DNA of 64,000 nucleotides from Eutreptiella sp. 'Long Island Sound 2002' (GCA_964036045.1 OZ038379.1:19315017-19379016); one strand, 5' to 3'. Numbered from the stretch's first letter, positions 41,861 to 53,518 are shown. A program made the numbers and translations. The notes: a model not told the origin generated them from the sequence alone.

Positions 41861-42647
41861 ACCCCGAACAACGCAAGGCTTATGTTCATGCTGTGCCGCA
41901 GCATGCACACGGTGCAGGCTTTTGTACCTCAACACATGCTCGCATCTTAGTTTTGGCCCCTCTCCACAAGTGTATTGTTCCATGGCAAGTTTTTTTCATC
42001 TTCCTCCAGCATTTTAGCAATCACTTTCCCTTCCCAAAACCCGATAGTTGGTCACACCAACGGGGAGTTTTGATTGCCCATGTGGAGCCTTTGTAGCCTT
42101 GGCACCTTTTGTTTGAGGAGTGATTGACTAGTTTCTAGTTCTAGCTGGATGAATTGTGGCCCCTCAACATTGAATACGCATTTTGGCGGTGGGCAAGGGG
42201 CCTTGCAAGCCTCTTGTTTGAGTACAGGGCCCATAGGCTACGGGTTGTGCATCAAGCCAAAAGCGGTCCAAGAAGCCAACGATAACCACAAGATAGTTTG
42301 CCATCTTTTAACAATTGCAAAGTGTAGTGCAACAGAATTAGCCATCTTGCAACAAATACCGCCATGCAGCTGTGCATAGCGGTGACCATTGACACACAAC
42401 GGACCACGGAACCCCAGCAACTTGCCTTGCGGGGAAAGGTGTAGATGCCATGCTGTTTGAAAGCAATTTAGATGTGCCTCTATAGAGGGTGTGGATGTCA
42501 CCATTTTGCTGCTCAACTCGCACCCAAGCATCGTAGGGTGAGATTTGATCAGACACGCGGACACCACGCTGATTGGAAACATACACACCGCAATGTGACA
42601 TGCTCGCTTCGTTACCATTGAACAAGGACACACCTTTATATGCTATA

Positions 42648-42908
<261 letters not shown>

Positions 42909-43326
42909 TATATGCATGCTATATAAGAACAAGAAGGTAACCTCTCTTATGAAAAAAATATTGGTTCTTTTGATCAATGGTTTATGCTCTGATTATGTGA
43001 AACGCAGGTGTTGGTGGCACTTGGTTGGGAAAACTATACAATATCGGTCAGATAGAATAAATCTAAGTGGCCAAGTTGCTTGGCAACCGTGATGTAGTCC
43101 AGGAAGCACTAAGGGACAAGAGGATAGTCCAAGGCCTTCCGGGGAGTTTAGCAATTCAACTGCACCACCCGACACTTGCAGGGGCAAAACTAGCTGCAGA
43201 AAACCAATAAATTGGCTTGGTGAGACCGAGTCTTTCGTGCAACACACAAAACGGCGAACATGCCTCTATTTACAAGAATGTATCTAATTGTACTTGGAGA
43301 CGCTTGGTGCCTGGACATGAAGCTTG

Positions 43327-43940
43327 AGCCAATTTGCTTTGGAGTGGTCTACGAGCTGCTTATCCTCGATGTGGTACGCAACCAACTATGCATATGGATT
43401 GCACACAGTGAGACCTTCACGTCCTCCGTTTGCGTTGAGGAGACAAGGACTCCGCTCTACATAGGCGACACAAATAAGAAGGTCATTTGAGTTACCCCCC
43501 CGAAAGCATTGGTTGTTTGTTATGGATGTGCCAATGTCCAATTTCACAAAGTGGGAACGCTGGTGAAAAAGATCATTGCGATTGCACACCACATTGTAGC
43601 GTGTACAGCCCCTCTTGCTTGCATGGCAAGTCCCCCATCACTTTCTTGTGTCAACCATTCCTTACGTGGCCGCCGTGTGAGGACGTTCGGAAAGAAGTGA
43701 AGAGGTATTTTGCCACCTGCCGGTGGTTGGAGTAACAATCTAATATGAGTGAAGAATACCAGGTCGAAATGGCCATGTTGATATGGAAGGCGGATCTAGT
43801 CAACATGACCATTGGGAAAAGGCAAGGCAATGCAACAACTTGAAACAATTACCGCCATGTAGCAGCGTCAGTAGATGTCACTGAATCGCCTAGCGTTCAA
43901 TGACCAAATTGCTCCATAGCGTAGCAAGAATATTACCTCC
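43327..43940. other. 614-bp segment present in B2 only
   Basis: B1 reads GAAGCTT|CTAATGTC where B2 reads GAAGCTT|GAGCC...TTACCT|CCTAATGTC. No terminal inverted repeats or target duplication are obvious, so a deletion from B1 is as likely as an insertion here. It includes short frames on both strands (43487-43735 plus, 43386-43592 minus, with FVKLDIGTSITNNQCFRGGN) but no recognised gene. Confidence 0.75.
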
Positions 43941-44266
43941 TAATGTCTGAAATGCATGCTTGTGTTCCACAACTGCAATTTGCATTTATGTATGACTAAT
44001 GAAGCAAAGAAAGTAACCACATTTTGTAATTGAACAATAGCAATTGGCAACATTCTGCTGTAGTACGCAATTGAAATACAGATCCAGAAAGTGGTGGCGT
44101 GTTTTTTTTTAAAAGTACACACAACAACGCAAGTTCTGGCAAGCAGCTGAAACAGTTCGCTCTAGCGTAAAAAATTTCAATTTTTTGTTCCGAGACGGAC
44201 GATGGATGGGAGCAGTGGGACTGGGGGGGCGTCCTTGAGCGACTGCGCGGCGTGCCCCCCCCCCCC

Positions 44267-44518
44267 CCCCTCTCCCACTCGGTGCAGAAGGCCATCATTC
44301 ACGTGACGCAGTGGATGGCCTCCAACGAGACCCACAAGGATCTCGCCCGGCAGTACGTCTTCCGCGGGGAGCTCCACGCCATCGTGTGCGACTGGGAGGC
44401 CTCCACGGGGGACTACGAATAGGCCCTCGCCACAATGAAGCCGACGCTGCTGCAAAAGTCCGAGGCCCTACTCCGGCGCCCCATCTCCGAGAGCGCCAAC
44501 AAGCGGCAGAAGCGATGA
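44267..44518 (+). pseudogene. GC-rich coding exon fragment with in-frame TAG, B2 copy
   Basis: Same as 26717-26968, with the TAG at 44420-44422 preceded by GAA (Glu) instead of GAC (Asp). The upstream C tract is longer. The frame ends at TGA 44516. Confidence 0.5.
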
Positions 44519-45590
44519 GCGGCCCCCTCCCGGGGCCCACGGCGCTCCCCCACCGTTCGGGCAGATTCAAAGCAGGCGTCCCGCCCTCTTCTTCCTTCCA
44601 GAAGCACCGCTGCTTTCGGTTTGTGTGACGTTGCCAATTGTTTTGGTTTGTTCTTTGCACAAAAAGAAAATAGCAAGGGCGACAGATGCTGCCACACACG
44701 TCAAATGCCGCATGGTGCAATCTTAGGCCAAACTTGCACCTATCCGCTTTTTTGTGTCTAAAATTGCAGCCTTCCGCATTTTTTGCTACAAAATTGCACA
44801 GCTTGCGTTGAGGTCATGCATAAAGAAAAAGGTCCTAAAAGGGTACCTACACGGTTATAATGTCGTCTTTGAGTGGTGATGATTTGTGTGGTAGGCTGGT
44901 TGCGGGGGTCGCGTACGCATCTTGAGCGTGGCTCATGTGACACCGAGTGACACATACGTCCAGAAAAGAGACCAATGGGAAACATCTAATTTGTAGAAAC
45001 CTTAACTCGTCGTAGATGAAGGGATGTTCGCATATACCTTTCTAGGGTCCCATGTGCACCATTTTGCGATGTCTCAACTCTGCTAAACTATCCACACACT
45101 ATCGACACGGGATCAAACGATAACTGTACGAGCGTTTCGAGAGTCGCTCTTGTCAGCAGTGGAATCAAAAATTCCGCAAGTACAATGACGCATACCTTGC
45201 AGGACTTGGAAGAACAACCCCACAATCCTAAGCATTGGAGACATGACCTTGTTGTCAAGTTTACCACCATTCTTGGTCCATGCAGGCCCATGCAGGCAAC
45301 AACGATGTGGAACAGGGATTGAGCTTGGCTAGGTTGATCCGGAGAGTGGCGGCACTGGAGTGAAGCTATGATGATGCGTGATTGGCCTTAATCGGAACTG
45401 ACATATGCAATATCGCTTGTATGGGACACAATTGCCACCCCAATGCTTGACAAAACTCAAAATCCTCGCAGCTAGACAGCCTTGACCATTGCATACAAGT
45501 ACCCTAATCATGCCAAGAAAACTGCCCCAAAAGCCAAAAAGAATAGATAGGAGGCAAGGGGTACAGACCCAGACATGGGGCAGCATCACC

Positions 45591-45907
45591 AACGGGCTAA
45601 GACTAAAATCGGTGAGAATCCTTTTGGTTTCCCTGAAGCCAAGGAGACCAACATGTCATTTTCAAAGTCGTTTGGTCTAAGCTTTTGGCAATGCTTTTCT
45701 ATATACTTTCCATCATTTGTGGAAATACCAACAACGTAATTTGTGTGTGTCCTTGTCCTTGGGATACAGTGTCGTTCCAAAATACCGGATCCAAGTGGCC
45801 ATGTCGGGCAGTAAGAACCGCCTCTATTGATGAATGTTCTTCATGGTGCTTCACAATGCTTGGTGCTTGGATGTCAATATTTTGTTGCTCAAATGGCACC
45901 CAAGCAT
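45591..45907 (-). pseudogene. Frameshifted coding remnant with AWV.FEQQN.DI motif, B2 copy
   Basis: Counterpart of 28041-28357. Here the 597-codon frame that reads through the minisatellite array runs directly into AWVPFEQQNIDI and ends MESI at 45699. The second part (45586-45780) is in another frame, as in B1. Confidence 0.35.
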
Positions 45908-48732
45908 GGGGATCCCCGATACGGCGGGGGTGAGGTAGCCAATTTGCCCACTTGTGGGCCACTTCTGATTTTGCCCCCCGCTCTTCAGCGGTGGGGTTCC
46001 CCCATACGGCAGGGGTGAGGTAGCCAATTTGCCCACTTGTGGGCCACTTCAGATTTTGCCCCCCGCTCTGCAGCGGTGGGGCTCCCCGATACGGCAGGGG
46101 TGAGGTAGCCAATTTGCCCACTTGTGGGCCACTTCTGATTTTGCCCCCGGCTCTGCAGCGGTGGGGCTCCCTGATACGGCAGGGGTGAGGTAGCCACTTT
46201 GCCCACTTGTGGGCCACTTCTGATTTTGCCCCCCGCTCTGCAGCGGTGGGGCTCCCCGATACGGCAGGGGTGAGGTAGCCAATTTGCCCACTTGTGGGCC
46301 ACTTCCTATTTTGCCCCCCGCTCTGCAGCGGTGGGGCTCCCCGATACGGCAGGGGTGAGGTAGCCAATTTGCCCACTTGTGGTCCACTTCTGATTTTGCC
46401 CCCCGCTCTGCAGCGGTGGGGCTCCCCGATACGGCAGGGGTGAGGTAGCCACTTTGCCCACTTGTGGGCCACTTCTGTTTTTGCCCCCCGCTCTGCAGCG
46501 GTGGGGCTCCCCGATACGGCACGGGTGAAGTAGCCAATTTGCCCACTTGTGGGCCACTTCTGATTTCCCCCCCCGCTCTGCAGCGGTGGGGCTCCCCGAT
46601 ACGGCAGGGGTGAGGTAGCCAGTTTGCCCACTGGTGGGCCACTTCTGATTTTGCCCCCCGCTCTGCAGCGGTGGGGCTCCCCGATGCGGCAGGGGTGAGG
46701 TAGCCACTTTGCCCACTGGTGGGCCACTTCTGATTTTGCCCCCCGCTCTGAAGCGGTGGGGCTCCCCGATACGGCAGGGGTGAGGTAGCCACTTTGCCCA
46801 CTTGTGGGCCACTTCTGATTTTGCCCCCCGCTCTGCAGCGGTGGGGCTCCCCGATACGGCAGGGGTGAGGTAGCCAATTTGCCCACTTGTGGGCCACTTC
46901 TGATTTTCCCCCCCGCTTTGCAGCGGTGGGGCTCCCCGATACGGCAGGGGTGGGGTAGCCAATTTGCCCACTTGTGGGCCACTTCTGATTTTGCCCCCGG
47001 CTCTGCAGCGGTGGGGCTCCCTGATACGGCAGGGGTGAGGTAGCCAATTTGCCCACTTGTGGGCCACTTCTGATTTTGCCCCCCGCTCTGCAGCGGTGGG
47101 GCTCCCCGATACGGCAGGGGTGAGGTAGCCACTTTGCCCACTTGTGGGCCACTTCTGATTTTGCCCCCCGCTCTGCAGCGGTGGGGCTCCCCGATACGGC
47201 AGGGGTGAGGTAGCCAATTTGCCCACTTGTGGGCCACTTCTGATTTTCCCCCCCGCTCTGCAGCGGTGGGGCTCCCCGATACGGCAGGGGTGAGGTAGCC
47301 AATTTGCCCACTTGTGGGCCACTTCTGATTTTGCCCCCCGCTCTGCAGCGGTGGGGCTCCCCGATACGGCAGGGGTGAGGTAGCCACTTTGCCCACTTGT
47401 GGGCCACTTCTGATTTTGCCCCCGGCTCTGCAGCGGTGGGGCTCCCCGATACGGCAGGGGTGAGGTAGCCAATTTGCCCACTTGTGGGCCACTTCTGATT
47501 TTGCCCCCCGCTCTGCAGCGGTGGGGCTCCCCGATACGGCAGGGGTGAGGTAGCCAATTTGCCCACTTGTGGGCCACTTCTAATTTTGCCCCCCGCTCTG
47601 CAGCGGTGGGGCTCCCCGATACGGCAGGGGTGGGGTAGCCACTTTGCCCACTTGTGGGCCACTTCTGATTTTCCCCCCCGCTCTGCAGCGGTGGGGCTCC
47701 CCGATACGGCAGGGGTGAGGTAGCCAATTTGCCCACTTGTGGGCCACTTCTGATTTTGCCCCCCGCTCTGAAGCGGTGGGGATCCCCGATACGGCAGGGG
47801 TGAGGTAGCCACTTTGCCCACTTGTGGGCCACTTCTGATTTTGCCCCCCGCTCTGCAGCGGTGGGGCTCCCCGATACGGCAGGGGTGAGGTAGCCAATTT
47901 GCCCACTTGTGGGCCACTTCTGATTTTGCCCCCCGCTCTGCAGCGGTGGGGCTCCCCGATACGGCAGGGGTGGGGTAGCCAATTTGCCCACTTGTGGGCC
48001 ACTTCTGATTTTGCCCCCCGCTCTGAAGCGGTGGGGCTCCCCGATACGGCAGGGGTGAGGTAGCCAATTTGCCCACTTGTGGGCCACTTCTGATTTTGCC
48101 CCCCGCTCTGCAGCGGTGGGGCTCCCCGATACGGCAGGGGTGATGTAGCCAATTTGCCCACTTGTGGGCCACTTCTGATTTTCCCCCCCGCTCCGCAGCG
48201 GTGGGGCTCCCCGATACGGCAGGGGTGGGGTAGCCAATTTGCCCACTTGTGGGCCACTTCTGATTTTGCCCCCCGCTCTGAAGCGGTGGGGATCCCCGAT
48301 ACGGCAGGGGTGAGGTAGCCAATTTGCCCACTTGTGGGCCACTTCTGATTTTGCCCCCCGCTCTGCAGCGGTGGGGCTCCTCGATACGGCAGGGGTGAGG
48401 TAGCCACTTTGCCCACTTGTGGGCCACTTCTGATTTTGCCCCCCGCTCTGAAGCGGTGGGGATCCCCGATACGGCAGGGGTGAGGTAGCCACTTTGCCCA
48501 CTTGTGGGCCACTTCTGATTTTGCCCCCCACTCTGAAGCGGTGGGGATCCCCGATACGGCAGGGGTGAGGTAGCCAATTTGCCCACTTGTGGGCCACTTC
48601 TGATTTTGCCCCCTGCTCTGCAGCGGTGGGGATCCCCGATGCGGCAGGGGTGAGGTAGCCACTTTGCCCACTTGTGGGCCACTTCTGATTTTGCCCCCCG
48701 CTCTGAAGCGGGAGGGATCCCCGATACCGCAG
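45908..48732. repeat. 85-bp minisatellite, array 3 (about 33 units)
   Basis: Highly homogeneous 85-bp units (GCCACTTCTGATTTTGCCCC, CCGCTCTGCAGCGGTGGGGC, GATACGGCAGGGGTGAGGTA) with recurrent variants. AATTTGCCC or ACTTTGCCC precedes CACTTGTGGG, CTGCAG or CTGAAG precedes CGG, and TTTTGCCCCC alternates with TTTTCCCCCC. Each unit holds the inverted repeat GCCCAC-TT-GTGGGC. The minus strand has no stop in any frame, so four long frames cross the array. It has the opposite orientation to array 1. Confidence 0.98.
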
Positions 48733-48841
48733 TTTGTAGTGTAACCCCCCCCCCCCCCCCCCTGCAAGTGAGAATCCTGGATGGATAGCGGGGCTGTTGC
48801 ATGTTCGATGAGGGGAAAGCGTTCACAAGGGACTGTGGCAC
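46049..48841 (-). other. Repeat-encoded open frame of 930 codons (representative of four)
   Basis: This is the longest open frame in the window. It starts in unique sequence (MPQSLVNAFPSSNMQQPRYP), crosses a poly-Gly stretch made by the C18 tract at 48745-48762, and then reads the 85-bp array. Since 85 is 1 modulo 3, each frame cycles through all three readings every 255 bp: HKWANWLPHPCRIGEPHRCR, GKVATSPLPYRGAPPLQSGG and GQIGYLTPAVSGSPTAAERG in turn. The 763- (46306-48597), 597- (45699-47492) and 442-codon (47580-48908) frames are the same polypeptide in other registers. Nothing shows it is expressed. I list it because a reader would otherwise take it for a gene. Confidence 0.3.
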
Positions 48842-48989
48842 GCTGAATCCCCTCTTTGCCGAATGTGGTGGGCTTTATCCAGAACCTTTTCTTGTTTTGT
48901 TGTGCCAACGAGGTTCAGGTGCATTGGCATTGGAGGGGGGCGAAGTAGAAAGTGCAAGTTACGAAGCACAACAGGAGTCAGAAACCGAA

Positions 48990-49370
48990 ATGGAGCACTG
49001 CTACGTAAGAGTCCCCATGCCACCGGATGCCCTCAGTCCCCACTCCCTTCACTTTCCAGGGCACTAAATTTTCCCTTGTCTTTATTCACCCACAACATAC
49101 CATGTTTGCATATGGCCCTTTTTCAGGCCTTGCTACTCCAGTTAGTAGCCCAAAGCTCGTGCCAACAGCCCCACCAGGTGTCTGAATTCACACCTGCATC
49201 TCGGTCCTCCCTCCCTCACACGGCACGCTGCTCAGAAGTTTGATGTCAAGAGGCATTCTGTACAGCAAGGAGAGCGTGGATGGCGGGAAGGACTCAAGAG
49301 GGGAGCGATGGGGAGTTTTATGAGGCTCCATGAGGTACCAGAAGGACACCGCAGTTTGCATACGGGTCTG
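48990..49370. repeat. Imperfect repeat R5, part 1
   Basis: 48990-49130 (CACTCCCTTCACTTTCCAGG, TTTATTCACCCACAACATAC, ATGTTTGCATATGGCCCTTT) resembles the reverse complement of 50040-50165. 49230-49370 (AGAGGCATTC, then GGCTCCATGAGGTACCAGAA, then GGACACCGCAG) resembles 50190-50330 in direct orientation. So a composite repeat occurs twice with its halves in different relative orientation. A minus frame (49232-49684, 150 aa) crosses it and is considered a shadow. Confidence 0.5.
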
Positions 49371-49716
49371 GCAAAGCATGTCCAGACACGGATTGGCGGA
49401 CCTGCATTGGGATTGGCAGTAGGCCGGGACATGCATGGACATGCACTGGCATGCACGATTTTTACTCTTGACATGCCTGGAAAAAATGGATTTGTGAGCA
49501 CATGGTTGTCACTCTTGGATAGCTTGATGCTGACCCATAATTGTTCACTTGCGTGTGCCTTAGGGTGATCTAGCAGTGGCATTGTGTCTAGTAAGTCAGT
49601 TCTAAGCATGTCTCCCAAGTAGGGTGCTGGGGAAACTCCCTGCTTGAACAGAGCCCTATTGAGCACTTTGAAAGCTCTTGTCATGATGTGCTCAGATGCA
49701 AGTCAAGGATGCTTAG

Positions 49717-49803
49717 ATGCAAAGCATGCAAGTGAAAATCGATGGGTTGGAAAAGCAGATTACCGAGTTGAAGCGAAAATCAGCAGCATCATCAGATTCC
49801 GAG
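49717..49803 (+). CDS. Gene C-1, 5' coding exon (coiled-coil), first copy
   Basis: ATG 49717 follows an in-frame TAG at 49714. The exon encodes 29 residues, MQSMQVKIDGLEKQITELKR then KSAASSDSE, a short heptad-like helix. It ends exactly at GAG|GTATGT (donor GT at 49804). The next exon with a matching phase-0 acceptor is 51211-51840, which would give a 238-residue protein. An upstream exon cannot be excluded: ATGCAAGTCAAGGATGCTTAG just upstream looks like a local duplication of the exon start. The neighbouring paralogue at 53519 lacks a visible counterpart of this exon. The exon is the same in copy 2 (59084-59170). Confidence 0.5.
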
Positions 49804-51210
49804 GTATGTACTGGAGGGACAAATCTTTGGGTTGCTGGAATGTGGAATGTTGTGGTAGGAGTGTGCACTGCATGGTGTGTGTAGCAGGGATGGATTTGGC
49901 AGCTACTGTTCTTATGGGTGGGCCTCGTGTTCATCAGGGGGCGAGAGGGTAATAGAAATGGACCGCGAATAGATTTGGGAAGCATTGTGAATTCTTGCAA
50001 GGGCCGATGGCTGGAGTATTGGGGCAGACTAATGGCCGTGGTAGGAGCAGCCGGGGCCAACAAGGACTGTATGCAAGCATGGCATGAAATGTGTGAATAA
50101 ACACATGTGCAAGTACAACCACGTGGGAAGTGAAGGGAGTGGGGGCCCCAGTTGGTATGAGGACACAGCACGCGGCCCGGCACAGGTGTTGTGTTGAGAG
50201 GCATCCAGCATGCAAAGTGGGTGTGGACAACGGTAAGGAAAAGGAGGAAGAGCAACAGAGAAGTTTACACAGCTCCATGAGGTACCAGAACGACACCAGA
50301 GTGTGTATGGGGGGCGGTGTCTGCCTGGGCCTTTGGATAATGAAATGACGATTATGAAATTCCTTTTTGTCTCTTTTGAGGAGGGGCGAATTCGAGGGCC
50401 ACATGCGAGCGCCAAAGGGGTAGAAATTGGCCAAAAATGCAGTCAATTCTTTCCTCAAAAGCCTCCGTTGCTTTCTTTCCCACTCCCTCTCCCCGCCCCC
50501 TGCCGCTGGTCCACTCTCTCTTTGCCGTGCTAGATGCCTCTCGACTTTGAAATGCGTTAGGACCAACAAAATTTTTGACCCCAACCATATACATCTCCTT
50601 GTTTGTTGTATTCTGGTGCTTGATTTGGTGGGTCTCTTGGCGGGGGGTAGTTTGTACGGAATGGGCTATGCAGAGTCCTGTGAAAGCGCTTGTGGGAAAG
50701 ACGCCCTGCCAATGCATGCTAGGGTGCCATATCGTACCAGGGTCCATGAAATAAGGATACGCAGCGCAAAGGGTATCATTAGGGCATCGTGCAAATCCAA
50801 GGGTGAGGGCTAGGCGGGCCTTGAGCCCCCGTTTGGACCTCCTCCTCCCCCCCCCCTTTCTCAGGGAGCCCCAAAACCCCAGGCCCCCCCCATCCCCTTT
50901 TGGCAATTGGATTTGCCAGTGCCTCAGCCCTCAGAAGACGGCAATGTCTTATGTTGAGGGCATCCATTGGACCATTTTGGTTGTTATGAAATCAAATCAA
51001 ATCAAAAAATCTTGCATCTCATCTTTCGAAATGTTGACACTTCTTGACAGGCTTTAAAATCAGGTTACCTCAAATTATTGCACTTCCTCAGCTCCTTGCA
51101 CGGTTTCCGGATGGGATTGAGTTGTCATCCGGGAACGAGGACTCTTTGCCATGATATCCCTTGCAACCTAATTTGCCAACCTAATTTGCACTCCGTGTTT
51201 TCTGTCTCAG
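49804..51210 (+). other. Probable intron of gene C-1 (1,407 bp), first copy
   Basis: GTATGT at the 5' end and TTTTCTGTCTCAG at the 3' end. It contains part 2 of repeat R5 (50040-50330) and a C-rich stretch (50840-50895). A candidate additional exon lies at about 50660-50804 (YRTRVHEIRIRSAKGIIRAS, then a GTGAGG donor). Frames of up to 216 codons on the minus strand (49934-50584) are intronic shadows. Confidence 0.4.
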
Positions 51211-51840
51211 GTTCCTTCGGAACGGCAAAAAGCTCGTAAGACACCGGAGGGTTTCAGATGGACGTGTGTGTTGGTGCCTGAGGATTTTGACAACGCTGAA
51301 GGCAATAATGGAGGAAATAGCAGCGAGGGTTGTAGCGGTGGCACTAGTGCTGGCAGTGGCAGTGGCAGTGCTGGTGGCTGTGGCGGTGGCAGTGGCGGTG
51401 GGGGTGCAGACAATAGTGCTAGTTGTGGCACTGGCGTCAGTGATAGTGCCCGTGCAAACAACAGTAGCAATACTAGGGGTAATCGCCAAGACAACAACAG
51501 TGGCTGTGATATTGGCAACAATGGTAGTTATATTGGTCGCAATATTGGCAATGCGGATCGTCACAATGTTCCCCACGCCCATGGGGTATCGGCACCGAGT
51601 ATTGATATTAACATTATGTATTCTCTCCCCGTGGCATCTAGTGAACCCGAGGTTGGTAAAACGATGCCAAGGAGTTACACGGCACCAAGAACGGAGCCAT
51701 TTTCCCGTCATCAGCCGGCATTTTTCAATGAGTCAACACCGGTTTACATGGACACAGATAGGTGGGATCCAAATGCATCTTCGTGCAAGCAGCCGGCATT
51801 TTTCTTCAGCAGTGTAGGTAGCTACCAACCGCGCATGTAG
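51211..51840 (+). CDS. Gene C-1, 3' exon: motif, Gly/Ser-rich linker and C-terminal domain, first copy
   Basis: Directly after the acceptor it encodes VPSERQKARKTPEGFRWTCV, LVPEDFDNAEG, then a linker of about 60 residues dominated by Gly, Ser and Asn (SGSGSAGGCGGGSGGGG). A conserved C-terminal part follows: APSIDINIMYSLPVASSEPE, SYTAPRTEPFSRHQPAFFNE, STPVYMDTDRWDPNASSCKQ, ending SSVGSYQPRM at TAG 51838. The motif before the linker and the block after it match gene C-2. The repeated PAFF(N/F) phrase near the end is a small internal duplication. It is intact in both tandem copies, so it is the best candidate for a functional gene here. The domain is unknown to me. An extended flexible linker between two ordered parts is typical of scaffold or DNA-binding proteins (inference). 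Confidence 0.6.
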   Translation, partial: VPSERQKARKTPEGFRWTCVLVPEDFDNAEGNNGGNSSEGCSGGTSAGSGSGSAGGCGGGSGGGGADNSASCGTGVSDSARANNSSNTRGNRQDNNSGCDIGNNGSYIGRNIGNADRHNVPHAHGVSAPSIDINIMYSLPVASSEPEVGKTMPRSYTAPRTEPFSRHQPAFFNESTPVYMDTDRWDPNASSCKQPAFFFSSVGSYQPRM

Positions 51841-52597
51841 TGGTTGTGCTAGTCCTAATCCAACAGAGCAGGTGTTTGAGTTTCCAAGATTTGACGATAG
51901 ACTGAGCTCAATAGTTGCATATTTGATGAAGGTTGCTGGAGATAAGCTCAACAGTTGTAGCTGTGTTTCATTAGGGAGAATTCCAGGGTGATTTTTTTGT
52001 GAAGGGGCAAGGTAGGAGTTACATTGGCAGGCATGCTGTGGAATTCTGATGCAGGCATTCCCAAGGTGGAAAGATGGAAGTCCAAAAAGGGCGGGGAGAG
52101 GGGGGCATAAGGGAGATGGTTGTTTTGGATATTGCAATGTATCAGCTGCTGTGAAGTTTTTGGCTTTATGGATCTCAAATGCGATGCTTTGGGGTCCCCC
52201 GCATCCGCCTCCCCCGGTGGAATCCTCCACCTCCCTATGCCCTCTCCCCTGACCTAATTTCCGTTTGTCTTTCTATCAATCATTCAATCTGTCAATCTGA
52301 TGAAGTCTCACCCCCTCCCCTGACCCCGAGGGCTCAGTTTGGACCCCCTTGGCAAACCACCTACGTTGTTAGCGTCAAGCATTTCAACGGCTCCGTCCCC
52401 CTCCGCCCCCTGCATTTTTCACTCCACATGTGGACATCTAAGTTTCTGTTTCTTCTCAGTCTCATCGTTCTTATGAATTTCACGGTTTTCTGGGCATTGC
52501 ATTGCGAGCTTGGATCCTCCTCTTTCTTTTCTATTCTCAGTTCAGTCGGCATTTACATTTTGGGTTTGACTATTGGTGGTGTTGTATTTGATCCTCA
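51841..52597. other. No supported gene between C-1 and C-2
   Basis: The reverse strand is open over much of 51733-52230 (165 aa). The plus frame 52179-52640 is rich in aromatic and hydrophobic residues with a possible membrane segment (FLFLLSLIVLMNFTVFW). Neither has supporting homology or splice sites, though both are intact in copy 2. Confidence 0.35.
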
Positions 52598-53427
52598 GTG
52601 TGCAATCATATTGATGACAACAGAGACATTGCAGCATTGAAAGTTCGACGACCATTTATTATCTATGTTTCAGAGAATTTAGTGCATGTGCGCAAACTAT
52701 ATTGTGCACCGCTCGAGTGCGGTGGACAGCCGCTGCTGAGGACCCCCCCAATGGGCGACACGAGCAACAAACACGCCAGGCTACCCCGCAAAGGGTCTGT
52801 GGACCGTGGCCAGCACTAGTGGAGTCCTCGGCAAACCCCACTTCAGTAAGCTCAAGTGCGGCAAAACCGCCCGCCCAAGCAAGAGATCCTCGCTCATTGC
52901 AAGGGGGCCAAAGCACACTTTCTTTAAGTGTGTACTTATCCCGTCTCGCAATAGAAAGATGCCTTTGGAACATGTACCATTGGCAGTCTTTCTTCTGCAA
53001 ACGCTTGCTGCCGTCGCTCCTTTAAGTGCGTTAGTCGCTGTGCAGCAATCCCACGGGAGCTTTTTGGGCAAGCTTGAGGTTTGTGATGGTTGATTTTCCA
53101 CAGAAGAATTTTCTCCTTGCAAAGAAGTACCATGTTGGGGACCATGGCGTGCAGATACACTGTAAAGTGTGGTGTACCGCTTGATGGAAATCACACACCT
53201 AGATTTTGTACCAGAGAAACAGCTACATTGGTGCAACCCCTGCGAAGAAAAAGGCGCCGATTGGTCTGCTCCGGTGGTGTTGTGGTGCCTCCAGGAAGCA
53301 TCCAAATCCTGCGAATTCATATTAGGAAACGGTGTGAAATGTTCTTATCTTAGACAGCAAGATGTGGGCTATAGGACAAGTGCAAATCCACCAAGACTTT
53401 TCAAATGGCGATTAGACCAAAGTGTGT
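52598..53427 (+). pseudogene. Coding-like frames upstream of gene C-2, probable former exons
   Basis: 52598-52819 reads VCNHIDDNRDIAALKVRRPF, IIYVSENLVHVRKLYCAPLE and CGGQPLLRTPPMGDTSNKHA. 53100-53170 reads PQKNFLLAKKYHVGDHGVQI then HCKVWCTA. From 53175 another frame reads LMEITHLDFVPEKQLHWCNP, CEEKGADWSAPVVLWCLQEA and SKSCEFILGNGVKCSYLRQQ up to the G16 tract at 53437. The C-x2-C and C...C pattern suggests a metal-binding domain. The one-base-type frame change near 53170 is present in both copies. The minus-strand 179-codon frame (52781-53320) is considered a shadow. Confidence 0.35.
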
Positions 53428-53518
53428 TGCCTTGCCGGGGGGGGGGGGGGGGAAGGTGCCCAGTAATCATTCCTTCTTGCACGCCTAGCTTTACTGACAT
53501 TTATTTCTTGTGTCACAG

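Larger units (their letters stand above)
36009..42004. other. Segment U: 6 kb present between A2 and B2 but absent between A1 and B1
   Basis: The left boundary is CTTCCGGCC|AACACACACG. The right boundary is TCATCTTCC|TCCAGCATTT. The A1/B1 joint CCGGCC|TCCAGC shares the CC found at both edges, as expected of a microhomology deletion in copy 1. No target-site duplication or terminal repeats that would mark U as a single inserted element are seen. It contains plus-strand coding remnants (36.5-39.4 kb), a minus-strand coding remnant (40.4-41.0 kb) and degenerate 85-bp-like units (41.1-41.9 kb). Confidence 0.85.

Noticed and set aside
36009-42004. Segment U as one inserted transposon or virus
   Set aside because: No terminal repeats, target duplication, or polymerase, integrase or capsid-like reading was seen at or near its ends.
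45908-48732. CRISPR array
   Set aside because: The repeat is a contiguous 85-bp tandem unit without unique spacers, in eukaryotic sequence.
49934-50584. 216-codon minus-strand open frame
   Set aside because: It lies within the inferred intron of gene C-1 and across repeat R5, and is preserved only because the tandem copies are almost identical.
51268-51840. The 183- and 176-codon overlapping frames over the Gly-rich exon
   Set aside because: The Val/Ala- and Thr/Ala-rich readings are other frames of the GGY/AGY repeat; only the frame joined to the upstream exon has conserved flanks in C-2.
52781-53320. 179-codon minus-strand open frame
   Set aside because: It is opposed by more protein-like plus-strand segments and has no splice or family support; its persistence in copy 2 follows from near-identity.
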